From Setomelanomma holmii (lineage: Eukaryota; Ascomycota; Dothideomycetes; Pleosporales; Phaeosphaeriaceae), in contig ML978155.1 in assembly GCA_010015745.1 (NCBI GenBank), positions 248,001 through 312,000 on the forward strand: 64,000 nt of DNA, read 5' to 3'. Position 1 is the first letter of the stretch; every line of letters starts with the position of its first letter. The notes under the pieces are model-generated. The model had not been told where the DNA came from, did not search any database, and saw nothing but the letters and a program-made list of their open reading frames with translations. Shown piece by piece: positions 1 through 11,924 of this stretch. The position numbers and the translations under genes were made by a program.

Positions 1-1017
1 GAGTCGGATCCTGTGCCCATCACTGTACTCCGCCGGAGGAGTGACTGTATGGTAGGCTTGTGGCAATATGTTACACTGCATACGCGTTGATGGGAAGGAT
101 GATGTCCGCATCTGTGGCGGCGCTTGTATGTACATTGGCCCAGGAAGCTGGATTGGGTATCCGGTGTGGTAGTGCGATGTTAGAGCTGTGTAGTAACTTT
201 GCGTAGGTGGAGCGCATCCTGATGGTAGAGGAGGCACGCCCTGTAAAGTGAACGATTGGCTTGAAGAGCTAGAACGAGACCTGCGGACCGAGCTGTCGTA
301 TGAGGATAAGAAAGAGCTCGAATCGGTGCTTGTCAAATCAGAGGGTGTATGATCGTAGTCGTTGGCCTTGATCTGCGGTGGCGATAGCCGTACATCAAAA
401 CTTTTCTTGGTATTCAACGGCTTCCTGATCATCGAAGGACTACTTCGAAGTAGCTGCTGTTGGCTTTGATGAGACCTGAGATGAGGCTGACTTGATTTGC
501 GCCCAGGCCTTGGCGATGTAGCGGGCACGGTGGAGAAACTGCCAATGCTCATGTTCGTATTGGAGTTTTGCCGTCGGACGTTGACGCCCGACAGTGCTTC
601 CTCAGCTTGTAGCCTGGCTCTTTCCCGCCTCGCATTCCATCCCGATTGTTGTGGTGACGATGGCGCTGCAGACATATCGTTCCGTGCCGGCGAGCGCTGT
701 GCAGATGCGATGTGTCTCGATGGCACAGGAGGAGATGACCTGGCTTGAATACACGCTGGTCTTACACAGTACTGTGGCAGACTTCGCCTTTTGCTGAGGT
801 TGGGATCCTTCCGGCCTACTGGCGGAGTTCCAGCATAGCCAGCTTGAGCAATCCGTCCGTTGCCCATGGTCGCTCGGAAATCCGATGAAGCAGTGTCTGC
901 AGTGGCAAGCTCACTGATGGTTTGGAGCGTTCGTCGCCGTTCTTGCAGGCTTCGTCGGTTTGCGGCCTGTGAGCTGACCACAGTCGGGCCATTTGGGGGC
1001 AGTCTCTGGAGAGGCAT
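1..1017 (-). CDS. Partial hypothetical protein, Ser/Arg/Pro/Gln-rich (3' end beyond window)
   Basis: A frame stays open for about 339 codons on the minus strand, from the ATG at 1017 to the left edge. The true stop lies outside the window. The frame is also open upstream to a stop near 1068, so an acceptor and earlier exons are possible. The product is low in complexity: runs of Ser, Arg, Pro and Gln, many SP and RR-x-S motifs, and Tyr/Pro-rich stretches near the edge. I see no catalytic motif, signal peptide or membrane segment. An open frame of this length with Ser/Pro-rich composition is unlikely by chance, so I take it as real coding. It resembles the disordered parts of fungal signalling or cytoskeletal proteins, but I cannot name a family. 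Confidence 0.55.
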   Translation of the reverse strand, partial: MPLQRLPPNGPTVVSSQAANRRSLQERRRTLQTISELATADTASSDFRATMGNGRIAQAGYAGTPPVGRKDPNLSKRRSLPQYCVRPACIQARSSPPVPSRHIASAQRSPARNDMSAAPSSPQQSGWNARRERARLQAEEALSGVNVRRQNSNTNMSIGSFSTVPATSPRPGRKSSQPHLRSHQSQQQLLRSSPSMIRKPLNTKKSFDVRLSPPQIKANDYDHTPSDLTSTDSSSFLSSYDSSVRRSRSSSSSQSFTLQGVPPLPSGCAPPTQSYYTALTSHYHTGYPIQLPGPMYIQAPPQMRTSSFPSTRMQCNILPQAYHTVTPPAEYSDGHRIRL

Positions 1018-1068
1018 GGTCGGCTTGATCCCTAGGGCTCTTGAGCACTGCTCGTCAAGGACAACTTC

Positions 1069-2846
1069 TCAGACAAAAAGATGTATTTGGACGTGGGATA
1101 CCTCGAAGCAGAATCTGTCGCTTCAAGAGGTTGGACTGATCTGTGATCGAGCTGAAATAGTAATTCGAGGCGGAACAGTGATGTCAAACTTGTAGTTGAC
1201 CCGACCATACGGCTCCGCTGTGAGTCCCGAGGCACTGAGACGTATCCAGTACCACGGCGAGGACTCAAGGCAAGGGAGTAATTCCAGAGTACACTGTTCC
1301 GGGTCGCGAGGCCCCTTGATTATGAACGAGCTGTAGCTTACCGAAGCAGTGTCATAGCTCAGCTTAGCGGTGGATCTCGGAGCTGAGCTGGAAGCTGTGC
1401 TACGTCCTTGCATATGCTCTGCTCCGGGTCGGATCGCGGACTCACATATTGAGCAGGTTTGTTGGCGTTGCACGACTTGCTTGAAGACGCGTAGAATGAT
1501 GCAAGGCTAATAAGAGATCGGCTGCTCCGCGCATGTTCAAGGAACAAACTGTTCGCGCATCAGTAGACCAAGATGGAAGGACACATCACTTGCGTGGCCA
1601 GCGCGGCTCGATCATCAAAGTTCGGGCACGATGTTTCGCCTTCTCAAACTGGTCCTGCGGATCGTGTTGGCAAGCATTACCTTATCATGCTGAATATGAA
1701 GGGACGAATCGCATATCTTGTGGATGATTGCAACTTCAGGATATATGCCCTCAGTCCGGTTGTGATGTTGTGCTACCTGGTCTCGGGAAAGACATTCGCT
1801 CGGCGACCTTCTCGGGTGAAGATCCGGGACTACACTCTTGAGAAGTGATTGATGCGAAAAGAAAGGGGCCGCAACACTGCCAGGGCAGCGCATGGGAAAT
1901 GTAGGCGAATGCGGGTGCGCCACGAGATCGGATTTGTGTAACGCCCCGACGGAAAATGCCGCCAGAAGCAATCCACCTATTGCTATCATTGATGCTGAAG
2001 AGTACTTTGAATTTGTCAACTGTTCGCCATTGCTGCAGGGCGCCGCGCAATCGTGGGGGAAGAGTGCATGCTGGGTGCGTCCGTTGTGTGCGCTGCTGGG
2101 TAGTATCTAGTCCGGAATGGCAACGACCACAGATGGAGCTTTGACAATTTTCTGAGACATGACGCCATCATCATGTTGGTTCGGAGCTGGATCGTGAGAA
2201 GCCAACGCGGTGTTGAAGCTGTTGTGACGAAGATGGTTGTCAGTTCATCGCGACCGCCTTTTCCACAGAAACGCTACCGGTAGTTCACATCGCGCCTTGG
2301 CGCTGCCTTCCTCCACGAAGATAACTCAATGGTTCTCCCGCCTACGTCGCCTGACAGCCAGCGAAATGCTTCGACGGGCCTTGCCTTGTCTTCACGGATG
2401 ATGTCGGTCTTGTGAGACAAAACGCGCTGCCCGTCATCTCGTCAGAGTCGCAGTACTCGAGCTTCGCACGACAATCGCGTATCGATGGCTGACTTCGGAG
2501 GATGGCCCGTCTTGTGGCTTCGCTCCGTAGCTTCGCCCTTTGAACATACGGAGAGCATCCTTCCGTGATGGGTCCGTAAGATGTTGAGGACTTACAAACT
2601 GCAATCCGGCACAATTGCCCTCACAGCAGTTTGTTTACTTGCGACGCGTCAGACAACCACGTGAGATCGCGAGAGATTCGCGCCTCCTGGAAGCTATGAC
2701 GAACGCATTTGACGTCATGACCAAGCGAGAAACACAAGACCCGCATGTGACATCGCATCGCAAGACCCACTTCCATTGCAGCACGCCACCATATCAGCGT
2801 CAGCGAAATTATCCTCACTGAGAAGCTCTCGTACCTTGACATCGTC
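1069..2846. other. No convincing gene; upstream region of the 1-1017 gene
   Basis: About 1.8 kb with only short overlapping open frames on both strands. A minus-strand stretch at 1123-1473 has fairly protein-like composition and could be a 5' exon of the partial gene at the left edge. I found no donor/acceptor pair that joins the two in frame. Nothing else is supportable. Confidence 0.4.
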
Positions 2847-3896
2847 ATGCCTTCCACCAAGCGACGACGGACTGGAAGTAACTCCAGCAGCAGTGCTGCA
2901 GAAAGTGACCGATCTAGTTCGAGCTCGCCGAGACCACACAAGAGCGCTCGTAAAGCAAGTGACAACAACGATGGGAACGATAGCTCCAACGAGTCACCAA
3001 AGTCTTCTAGCTGGCTTGCAGAATTTATAGACCCGATACCACACCCCGAGTGCGGTGGTGGCTTCGAGAAAAGTCTCGCGTGTATGCTGCCCTACGTGAT
3101 GACCGAGAACTCACAAATGTAGCATGGAGATGGCGACAAGATTCCTCCTTATGAGTACATTTGCATACATCGTCTCTTCTTCGACGTGTGTAGTGAACAC
3201 TGGCATATGTGGCGGAGGACAAGACCAAGCGTCTCAAGAGACACAATGCTTTCTCCCAACTCTACGGACCAGGGTTCATCGAGGAGAACACAAAGCACAT
3301 CTGGGGTGCCTCACCATCCAAGCACGAGCACCACAAGTGGATCATCATGAAGTCGTGTTGGCATCATCACATTAACACACACGCAGACTGCGACAATGGC
3401 GACAAATGCTGCGCAATCATCGGACTTCTTGGCTGCGCCCTTCTCACCACATGGAGCGCAATCGAGCACGCCGACGAGCTCAAGCCTACCTCTCGCTTCC
3501 CAGACCTCGCACTTGTCATCAGTCAGTACCTCGATCCATCTCACGACTTGCCCAACTACGGCATCGAAGGCGCATTTGTATCGTGGCGTAGAGAAGCTGT
3601 CACGTTCTTCAAGAAGGGGAAAGCTAGACCCAGCTAGAGGTGTATATGCCACACAGTTGCGACTGGATCAGCTCGAGAGTGCTATAACTATTACTAGCCT
3701 GGCTCGGGTAGGGATCATGCGGAGTTGGGCATGAAAGAGGACGATAAGGACGACACAGACACAGGGCTTCTGCACCATAAACTTGGTACTGAGGAGGATC
3801 TGTGGGCCTGGAAAGGGACGTTCAAGAAGTATAAGAAGTCGCATATTGCTTCTGCGTCTTTGGCTAGTGATCACTACAATATAACCTAGTACACCC
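2847..3896 (+). pseudogene. Frame-broken coding locus, possible decayed gene
   Basis: Several protein-like stretches on the plus strand follow one another in different frames without clear introns between them. An ATG at 2847 opens a Ser-rich nuclear-type segment with a basic cluster (KRRR). Between 3050 and 3210 the plausible reading moves through all three frames within about 150 bases. From 3209 to 3637 a 142-codon frame is rich in Lys, His and Trp. After a possible intron with a gtatat start at about 3643 and an end at 3698, a further charged segment (EEDLWAWKGTFKKYKK) runs to a stop at 3894-3896. This pattern fits an old gene broken by small indels, or a real gene whose splicing I cannot resolve. 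I recognise no family. Confidence 0.28.
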
Positions 3897-4196
3897 GTAA
3901 AGAAAGAGCCGCTGCGTGCTTGATGGGAAAGATCCATTGGCTGATGTAGCAGTCACGGACTTGAGGGCTGGGTTATTGGATTTCGTATAGTCTTTGTATT
4001 GAGACAGTTCTGTTTTGGAGCAAGCAGAAGAACACTTGTGCGATCTGTCGGAACAGAGGACGAGGTGCAATGTATTAATGGTTGCTAATCAGCACGCAAG
4101 GACTGATTGTAGGTGTCTGGACAATCTACCGGCAGTTCCACAGCGCCATAGCAGTATACATGATCTCCTCAATGGAGCCACGACGTGTGTCTCGCC

Positions 4197-5186
4197 TCAC
4201 GACATACTATAACTTCTCTCCTTCCCCTCCTCATTCTCCTCCATCAGCGTCGGTTCAAACTTCTCCTTCCTCGCCTGACTCGCACCCGACGCCTTCCAAG
4301 CTGACAATATCAAATCCACAATCGCATCCACGCCCTGATCTCTCTTGACCACCGCAAAAATTGTCGGTCCTCCCTCACGCATCCTCCGACTATCTCTGTC
4401 CATGACTTTCAAATCCGCGCCCACTGCCTCGGCAAGATCGATCTTGTTCACAATCAGCAGATCCGACTGTGTAATGCCTGGCCCGCCCTTCCTGGGGATC
4501 TTGTCGCCGCCCGAGACGTCGATGACATAAATGATGAAGTCGGCGAGTTCGCGGGAGTAGTTCGCTGCGAGGTTGTCACCGCCGGACTCGATGAGGAGGA
4601 GGTCGGTGTTGAATTTGTGGTGGAGGTTCGTCAGGGTCATGAGGTTGACGGAGATGTCTTCGCGGACGGCCGCGTGGGGACAGCCTCCGGTTTCGACGGC
4701 GACGATGCGTTCGCTGTACTGACAGTGAGATTCTGGTGCTGTGTGGTGGCTTGGGGGGGGGGGGGGCCTTACGCAGGTAGAGCATTGTTTCTGGTCAAGA
4801 ATTCGCAGTCCTCCCGTGTGAAGATGTCGTTGGTTACCGCGGCGATCGAGAAGCATGTTCGGAAGCGTTTGCAGAGCGCAAGCATGAGAGCTGTCTTGCC
4901 GGATCCTACAGGTCTGTTTCGGTCAGTTCCTTCCCATCATCTAGTACTTACACGAATGTCACAATGCACGGAGACTGTCAAGGTCGTCGTAACGGCAAGA
5001 GGCGCTAGCTTACCCTCCAATGCCAATGGTGAAAGCCCGGTCTTCCCAGTCTCTGTTCTCTATGATTGGCATCTCACGCCCAAGAAAGCTTCCCGGCCCA
5101 TCGAGGATCTCGTGCGTGTGTCCATGGTCCGCAGCAGCTCCGGCGTGCGAGTGTGACACGCCGTCATGTGAGTGGCTATGTGACAT
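4197..5186 (-). CDS. ureG: Urease accessory GTPase UreG
   Basis: UreG is the GTPase that delivers nickel into apo-urease with the UreD/UreF partners, in the cytosol. Three exons on the minus strand: 5186-5014, 4913-4773 and 4713-4197, giving 276 residues, the usual fungal size. The N-terminus is His-rich (HSHSHD, HTH), a metal-binding feature of UreG. The P-loop GPVGSGKT lies at residues 58-65 and is split by intron 1 after its first two bases. The nickel-binding CPH triplet is at 116-118 in GGCPHAAVRED. ESGGDNLA and the guanine-specificity motif NKID follow. Both junctions restore family sequence exactly. Intron 2 contains a run of 14 G (minus strand: C) at 4753-4766. No other urease gene is in the window. 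Confidence 0.96.
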
Positions 5187-6287
5187 ATTGCACTATACAA
5201 TAAAAAGCTTCCGATGCTTCAATCGGGGAGATCGAGGAGGATTGTCGACTTGCTTGTGTGATCAAGCTCCCATGCTTCAAGAGCTTACCACGGTCTAATG
5301 GTGGGGCAGCAACCACCGACGTGGGGTTTGCCGATCATGTCGTCGGAGTGTTTACCAACATCGCCGACGCGTCTTCCTACGGCCTGCTGAAGCTGCTGCG
5401 CGTGGCGCTTTACTGCCAACAGATCTCTTGCTTTTTTCGTAAGAAGCCCTCCGAAGAAGCTCTCGGGATCCGACCAGGGTCGACAAGGCGATGTCAGGTT
5501 CAATGGGTGTTGGTTTCAGAAAGCTATTCTGGTGGGCTTCCTGTTGGTTGAGAAGACGCGATGCGAACACCACGATGCAGAATTCAAGGCATGAACAATG
5601 GCCAGCCCGTCCGCGAGGTACATGTCAATGCGAACGCAATTGTTGTTGTTCTGTCGTGCCACGACTCTGTTGACGCTGATATTGGTAAGGCTTGAGCACA
5701 GACACGATCAAAAGGGATCATGCCATCATTCTTTGGGACCCATGCATCCATCGTCACCCCTGCGTTTCCCCAAAGTCATCATCTCGTATCTTAAGATTTG
5801 CGTATAGGCATGTACCTTGCTGCGACTGACCAGCATGTTCCCATTGCACTCTTCTAATGAGAGAGGCGCAATAGAAAGCAGTTCGTGGAAGAAATTTGAC
5901 GGAGGCCATTGTTTGCAATGCAGCCCTCGAAAGCACGCCTCTACCAATACCGCCCAGTGCGCCACATCACGAAAATGATTTACCGCTCATTTCACATTCA
6001 ATGTCAGCCCTTTAGCCGCGGCTCCTGCAGGAACATGACGCGACATGTAAAGCCAGCGCACCGCCCACAGGTTCGCGACCCTGATTCACCAGCATCGTGT
6101 CCAAGTTTCTGCAGCTTCTCCAATTTCGGCATTTGCGTGGTCCGGATTCGGTGGGATCTTCCCTAATTTGGTGCTGTCATGTCCCCATTTTGAGGCTTAC
6201 ACTTTCATCCTTGCTGTCGCTCTTTCTCCGCTCATCCACATATTCGTTGGCCTATCCTTCACGAGACGACGTTTTCTCTTCTACTTA
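5187..6287. promoter_or_regulatory. Divergent intergenic region, ureG / 6288 gene
   Basis: About 1.1 kb between two divergently transcribed genes. The open frames seen here are short, overlap on both strands and lack protein-like composition. It must hold both promoters. I see no clear TATA box or other named site. Confidence 0.4.
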
Positions 6288-7349
6288 ATGTCCAATACCA
6301 TGGCCGTCAGTTGGGAGAAGTCACAACATACATCTTTCATACTATGGGACATCGACCGCGAATTCCAGAATGCAAACGAGGCATACGAACAATACCAAGC
6401 GCGACATCGTCGCAAACGCACAGGATGGGCGTGCCTGGGAATGAAGAGCCAGGATGATGCGCTTGCGAAGGCTTTGAGCCTGGGACGTCAGGCGCAACGA
6501 CTCTTGGAAACTGGCAAGGCATTATTCGGAGCGCGATTCGAGCAAGGAGATTGTGAGTTGAACCAATTGTCGTATAAGAATCACTTATGCTAATATTCCC
6601 CAGCTACATGCCACACAATACTTTCTGCGCAGCTACTTCGACTGCAGTATGAAATCAGACAACCACTTTACGACAGTGCACTTTATCCAATACGAACTTC
6701 GATACCATACGACAACATCATAATGACCGCCAAAAGCATTCGTCGCACTTGCATTACAGCCCTACGAGACCAAATGGCACGATTTGATTCACGAGAATTC
6801 ATACCCATGCTCCCACCTCCACGTTTCAGGATAGATTACTGTCCATTTGCGACCGAGTTGCGCGATGACTTGAAGACCTCCAAGGCCACCCATATTCGCA
6901 CTAAGAAATTACGACCCAATAACCGCCATGACGACCGCGAACTATGCCCTCATTGCGATGCAGTCGTCTCCGTGACACCACACTCTGGCTTGCCGGACTA
7001 CAGATGCATACTATTCACATCGCACATCGCCCACGACTGGCACGGCGCCGATGACAAAGCGACTTTCGCCTGCAACAGCTGCTACAAGACCTTCGACGAT
7101 TCCTACGCGTTTCTGGACCACGTCTTCCAGAAACAGATTGGCAGCGATCGGAGCTGCTTGAGAAGAGCTAGTTCGCGCTTCACGATGTACGAGCAATTCA
7201 TGGAAAGCGATCCCTCATTGGTGGAGCAATGTTTGAAGAATTGCTTGATGAGAGAACTCACGAGGGTCCGGACTCAGAAGAAGCTGGGCATGAAGAGCAC
7301 GATTCGGGTGGTGGAAACTGAGATACACCCCAGTCTGCGAACACCATGA
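6288..7349 (+). CDS. Hypothetical protein with two CxxC pairs (C2H2-like)
   Basis: Two exons, 6288-6552 and 6604-7349, separated by a 51-nt GT-AG intron with a tgctaat branch site; 336 residues. I start at the first in-frame ATG (6288); a second is four codons later. The N-terminal third is charged and probably helical. The C-terminal part has a CPHC pair and then a CNSC pair followed by SYAFLDHVFQ, i.e. C-x2-C then H, as in a degenerate C2H2 zinc finger. No signal peptide or membrane segment. Fungi have many such orphan proteins, and the function is unknown. Zinc binding is inferred from Cys/His spacing only. Confidence 0.72.
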
Positions 7350-9086
7350 CCGATTCGGAGGACAAGATTGGCCTAATACATTCGACTCCATTCATGTGAA
7401 CATGAGTCTCTCGACTATGCTTTCGTTGAAGCGCAGGCGAAATGCTACACGATGCGCCGTCGTCATCGTATCCTGCTATACCCGCGCATAATCGCCCACA
7501 CTATATCAACTCGCCACATCCTGTTTTTCACATCGTACACCAGTTTACATGGGCAACCTTCGCTACCATACACTACTATCGCAGTGAGCGATAATAATCT
7601 GCGCCCTCTCGAACGTAATGCGTTTCCTTCCGCACACACTTTTACAACACTTATACCCTGCACTTCGCATTACTTCAGCATTTTTGTACCATACCTATTT
7701 TTTGTAACGCAGTCATGTCCTTCAGCGTTTTGTAGATATTCGAGTACATATGTATGTTACAGCTTCCTCAATACCATGAATCACACAACCCAGGTGCTTG
7801 TCCCATACACTCTCCAGACCTAGAGGCCCGCGTCATTCTACATGCCCGACTCATCCGCCCTGGATAAGTACCCAAGTACTTGGGCGTTTTACGATTCCGT
7901 TCAGAAAAACAAGAAAAGCCGCCAGTCACGATTGACATTAAATATACATAGGCTCGTCGTACCGCTCGTCACGCCCACTCTGCCGATGCACCCATCTTGT
8001 ACCCGTGCCAGTCGTGCCAAAGTTTGACGCGCAACAGAAACATTGGGTAAAGCTTGGATCAAATGGATCCAGACACCGACTCCAGACAATTGCTTGGTTT
8101 GGTATTGCGGAGTTCTTGGATCATGGCATCACCAGATGAAGCTCTGCAGCGTGATACACTATTTCTCAAATTGTCCTAGGTTCAGCGTCAGCATGAACTA
8201 CAACACGAGATTTCAATTTTCCAAGGGCTAGGGATAGCATGAACTACGGCTTTCCAAAGTGGCGGCTCCCAACCCACTGGCAGGATCAGTCAGTCCTTTT
8301 TCATCACGCCCCAAAAAGGTTTTGGGAGTGTGAATCAGCATCGGAATCACATGCCTCTACTGTTAAAGCGCCTTTCCAAGTCTATCTGGGTTCTCTTGCA
8401 TCTCCACTATCCCCGTTAACAAATTTTCTTTGCTATTCTTTGACGCCGAGCGGATCCACTCAGATATCAGTGGACCTGAGCTCTGCCGTGGCTCCGGTCT
8501 GACTTGCACCGCTGCAGAGTCGATGCATGTCACCATTGACCACGGAAGACATGACCGCAACGCAGATCGTTTCGCATCATCAGCTTGTCGAGGTGGAGTC
8601 GGTGGTGTTGCAGTGCCAAGGTGGAAACGGCGTACTGGCCGAAAGTTCAGTGACTTGGGTTCGGCTGAGCATCACGAGGATGGGGAATTGGCAGGTTTTG
8701 GAAGAGGGGTCATGCTTCAGGTGCAGCTAAAGCGGCTTTTTGGTTCAGTCCGCGCAAGTGAGAAAACATGACATGACACGGGAGTTTTGCAATTACTAGT
8801 AGAGTAGTGATCATGTTATTGTATTCATGCATGCAAAATGTTGGGGTATATCATATAGAGTCAAAGGTCCAAAATCCGCCTGTGGACCCCAAAGTACAGA
8901 TGAAGAACGCCGTGCTGTCTTGTTCAGATCAGCAAAACCAGTCATAGCCGGTTGACCAGAATACGCCATGCCAAATGCCGCTGAAATGCCGCTCTTATCG
9001 TATAACGAAAAGAGCTTGAGAATGCTGTGCGATGTCGCAACTCGCTGCGACGTGCCACCTCATCCTACTCGTTATAGACTCGTTCT
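7350..9086. other. Gene-free region between convergent genes
   Basis: About 1.7 kb between the 3' ends of the 6288 gene and the membrane-protein gene at 9087. It is locally AT-rich. The short open frames on both strands show no family motif, and there is no obvious repeat or RNA gene. Confidence 0.4.
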
Positions 9087-10049
9087 TCAACGTAGTGGTC
9101 GTGAGAGCCATCGTTCCCACCACTTCCGAACACCCAAAATACTTTCTTTGCCGTCATTGTGACGGCCGCCGTCGTGACCCCCAGGGTCGCCCAAGATGAT
9201 TGAGAAAAACCAGAAGCCTGCCGCCGTCCAAGCGGCAATGGCCACACCGAACGCAATGAGTGGTGAGAAGAGGTGGATGACAACCAGCATCGGTGCGCTG
9301 TAACCTTCTGATGAGTTGTGCGAGTAGACGAGGTGCAGTTGCAGGTTCAGCGCGGGTGCGAGGAATGTGGTGAGCTGGGTTGATAGTGATGGCCGCGTGG
9401 TGCAGACCTTGAGCGGTGCTAGGCAAAGCGAGACGAGTAGTGCGACAAGGCTCCAAAGTGTGATCAAGATGGAAAGGAATGCGCATGGGCCGGACAGATA
9501 GAACTGGAGGCTTGTTAGTGATTGCTCTCCCACAATTCGAAGGCAAGAGATGCTCACCAGTAGTTGCCAGGCTTTCTCTTCAGGCGCACTCTCTTGATAT
9601 TCACCCTGGTCGTACACAGCAGCCTCCGCTCCTCGGGCAGAGCCTGAGTGTCGGTGTGACCGTTGTCCTTGCGAAGATCCATGACCGTGCTTCTCCGGAT
9701 CCAAATGTGCTTGTGGAGGATATGTCAAGTTCTGGCCATCATTTGGGTCAGAGAATTGTATCTCCGGTACTGATTGGTGTCGTTGCCCACCCACAGAGGA
9801 GATGCTGCTGGTAGGGCTTGGCGGGTACGATTGCTTTGGCGAGAAGGGGTGCGAAATGACGGAATCATGAGCGCGGCCGTTGCTGGATGTCCTGCTCCCT
9901 CGCTCTGCACGACTGCTCTGTAGCTGCGGATACGAGTCTTTTTCGTTGTATATGTATTCGTAGTCGGTGGGCGCAGGGCTCGTTGGCGACTGTTGGCTTT
10001 GGTGTGCGTGTGTGGCCGAAAAGGGCACCGGCGGGTGCTGGGGTTCCAT
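9087..10049 (-). CDS. Fungal four-helix membrane protein, unknown function
   Basis: Exons 10049-9558 and 9503-9087, 302 residues. The 54-nt intron (gtgagc...cactaac...ctccag) is a multiple of three without a stop, so a naive translation reads through it. Splicing restores KAWQLL-FYLSGPCAF. Residues 1-155 are a disordered cytosolic-looking region rich in Ser, Pro, Gln and Tyr. Residues 165-280 hold about four hydrophobic helices (e.g. ILITLWSLVALLVSLCL, MLVVIHLFSPLIAFGVAIAAW). The tail is short and Gly/His/Arg-rich. There are no catalytic motifs. It is probably an integral membrane protein; the compartment is not predictable. Confidence 0.8.
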   Translation of the reverse strand: MEPQHPPVPFSATHAHQSQQSPTSPAPTDYEYIYNEKDSYPQLQSSRAERGSRTSSNGRAHDSVISHPFSPKQSYPPSPTSSISSVGGQRHQSVPEIQFSDPNDGQNLTYPPQAHLDPEKHGHGSSQGQRSHRHSGSARGAEAAVYDQGEYQESAPEEKAWQLLVSISCLRIVGEQSLTSLQFYLSGPCAFLSILITLWSLVALLVSLCLAPLKVCTTRPSLSTQLTTFLAPALNLQLHLVYSHNSSEGYSAPMLVVIHLFSPLIAFGVAIAAWTAAGFWFFSIILGDPGGHDGGRHNDGKESILGVRKWWERWLSRPLR

Positions 10050-11924
10050 TGCCGGCGAATCGGGGCTATCGCGGTGTGTCGACGTTCATCCGCTGCGAGA
10101 GGCGAGCCTTGACGACATGCGAAGTGGATGAGGTTGTGGGCATGTTATAGCAGAGGCAGAGGCTTTCCTCAGGAGAGGCAAGACTCTTGTTACATACGAA
10201 ATACACGCTCAAGGACTTGGGAGAAGGTCTTGGGCTTGGCCTCCACCTTCGCGCGAGCGAGCCAAGGCTCGGCATCGTCTTGGAGACATAGTGCAGACAC
10301 CGCTTGCGGCCAATCATGCGCCGTCTGATCCGCCCCAGTCTTGTCTTCTCCCAGAAGCTGCTGAGGCAGACAAGACGGGAAACGCGGCAGCAGTACGACT
10401 CTGCGCTGGTTGGACGGTGTCCTTCATCATATCCTCCTCTCTTGGCTGGCGCTGACAATGCTGAGCAACGCTGAGCGACTTCCGCCACGTCCTGGCACGA
10501 CTTCGCAAGCTGTCGCCTGATGCGCCAAGTGGTAGACAAAGGTGCAGCTGCAGTCCGCCTACCGCGTCCGCCGGCTCGCTCTGCATCAAGTGCGGAACCT
10601 CAAGAAGATTGGTTCAGTGGATCGCCATGATCTGATGATTCTGTGCAACGGGTCTTTCCGCTCATTTCCAGATTTTGCAAATTCATCGACAGACATGTGA
10701 GTCTGCCCAGACACAAGCTGAGCACAAGAGTTGCGGCGATTTGCTGCAATGCCGCAGTGCAACCGTAGGTCGGTGCCTTCGACTTTCCAAAGGCCTCACC
10801 GCACAGCGCCGCGCGAAAACATTTCTTGGAAGCCATTGCAGACACCAGTAGCGTGCGCGGGAATAATTGCAAAGCTGTTTTGCGCTGTGTCCAATACCAA
10901 GAGTGGCTGAAACGGAGTTCGCTTTCGCTGATCTTGGTCTTGGCTCTGGCGTCAAAAGAGCCGATAATGTTGTTAAGAGCAGCCGATCGTCCTAGCGGAC
11001 GTTTTCATCCAGATCTGCATCTTATTGGATCTTCCGTTGGCCTGCAGGCGCTGTCCACAAGCCAACACCTTCTCTAGGGGCTGCTGCTCGGTCTTGTAGC
11101 CCTCGATTCAACGATATGGCTGAAGCACCACCCCACAGCGCGCCGCACCGTTGGAACACATTCGGCATCCCCTTCCGGACCCATTCATCATAAGGAGCGC
11201 AGAGGAGAGCGCTGGTTTGGTGCAGCGAATTTGTGTTCGCAGTAACGGATGCGTCACTGTATGCAGCTTGGCCTTGGAGATATTGTGACAGCCCTCGATA
11301 TTAGAGCCGTTATGGAGCGAGTACTGAGATACGTTGTATATCATCCGTCGACACTTGGTGCAATCGTATGCGACGGTTACTGCAAGCCAAGCATATCACC
11401 TCGATGTATCTTGGAGCGCACTCCGATGCGAGAACGAGAACAGCAATGGAATGGACGATCAGAACATCGCGATGATGCTACGTGACAGCAATGTGGGGTC
11501 AAGACAGAATGGTGATGGAGTGACGAAAGAGATCGTTGATCGTTGTTTATTTGTGTGTCCGACAGGTTGGGACGCGCTAGTGACATGAGGAAGCTGCGGG
11601 CAGAGCAGCGAAGCAGGTGCGTGCAAGAATGAGAATTGCTACGAACGAACACCACTTTGATTGAAAAGGGCCGCGTACATCTTCATGATGTGTTTTTCCA
11701 CTTTCATGCCGCGTGAAGCTGTTTCATTCTGCTTCACAGCCCCTCGATTGGTTTTGCTCGCATCGGAAGGCTTCCATGCTTCATAACGAGCAGATGTGGC
11801 ATCCATGCCTCTCACATGTGAACGCCTTGAAAGCAAAGTGGGCTAGAAACCCTGTTCGACCCTGGGCTGTAGGAATAAGTGGATGTTGAGGGGCGGTCTT
11901 GGAGGATGCTTCCACAGTAGGATC
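10050..11924. other. Gene-free region upstream of the membrane-protein gene
   Basis: Nearly 1.9 kb. A 157-codon open frame on the minus strand (10539-10066) begins with TTG rather than ATG, is rich in Cys, Arg and Ser, and lies just upstream of the 10049 start, so it is most simply 5' leader. Nothing else here has coding character. Confidence 0.4.

Noticed and set aside
1615..2019. 134-codon minus-strand frame with a hydrophobic start
   Set aside because: A signal-peptide-like stretch is present but the rest is unremarkable, and a competing frame covers the same DNA; no splice link to the partial gene at 1-1017.
10066..10539. 157-codon minus-strand open frame
   Set aside because: Starts with TTG, rich in Cys/Arg/Ser, no motif, and lies just upstream of the 10049 start; most likely 5' leader.
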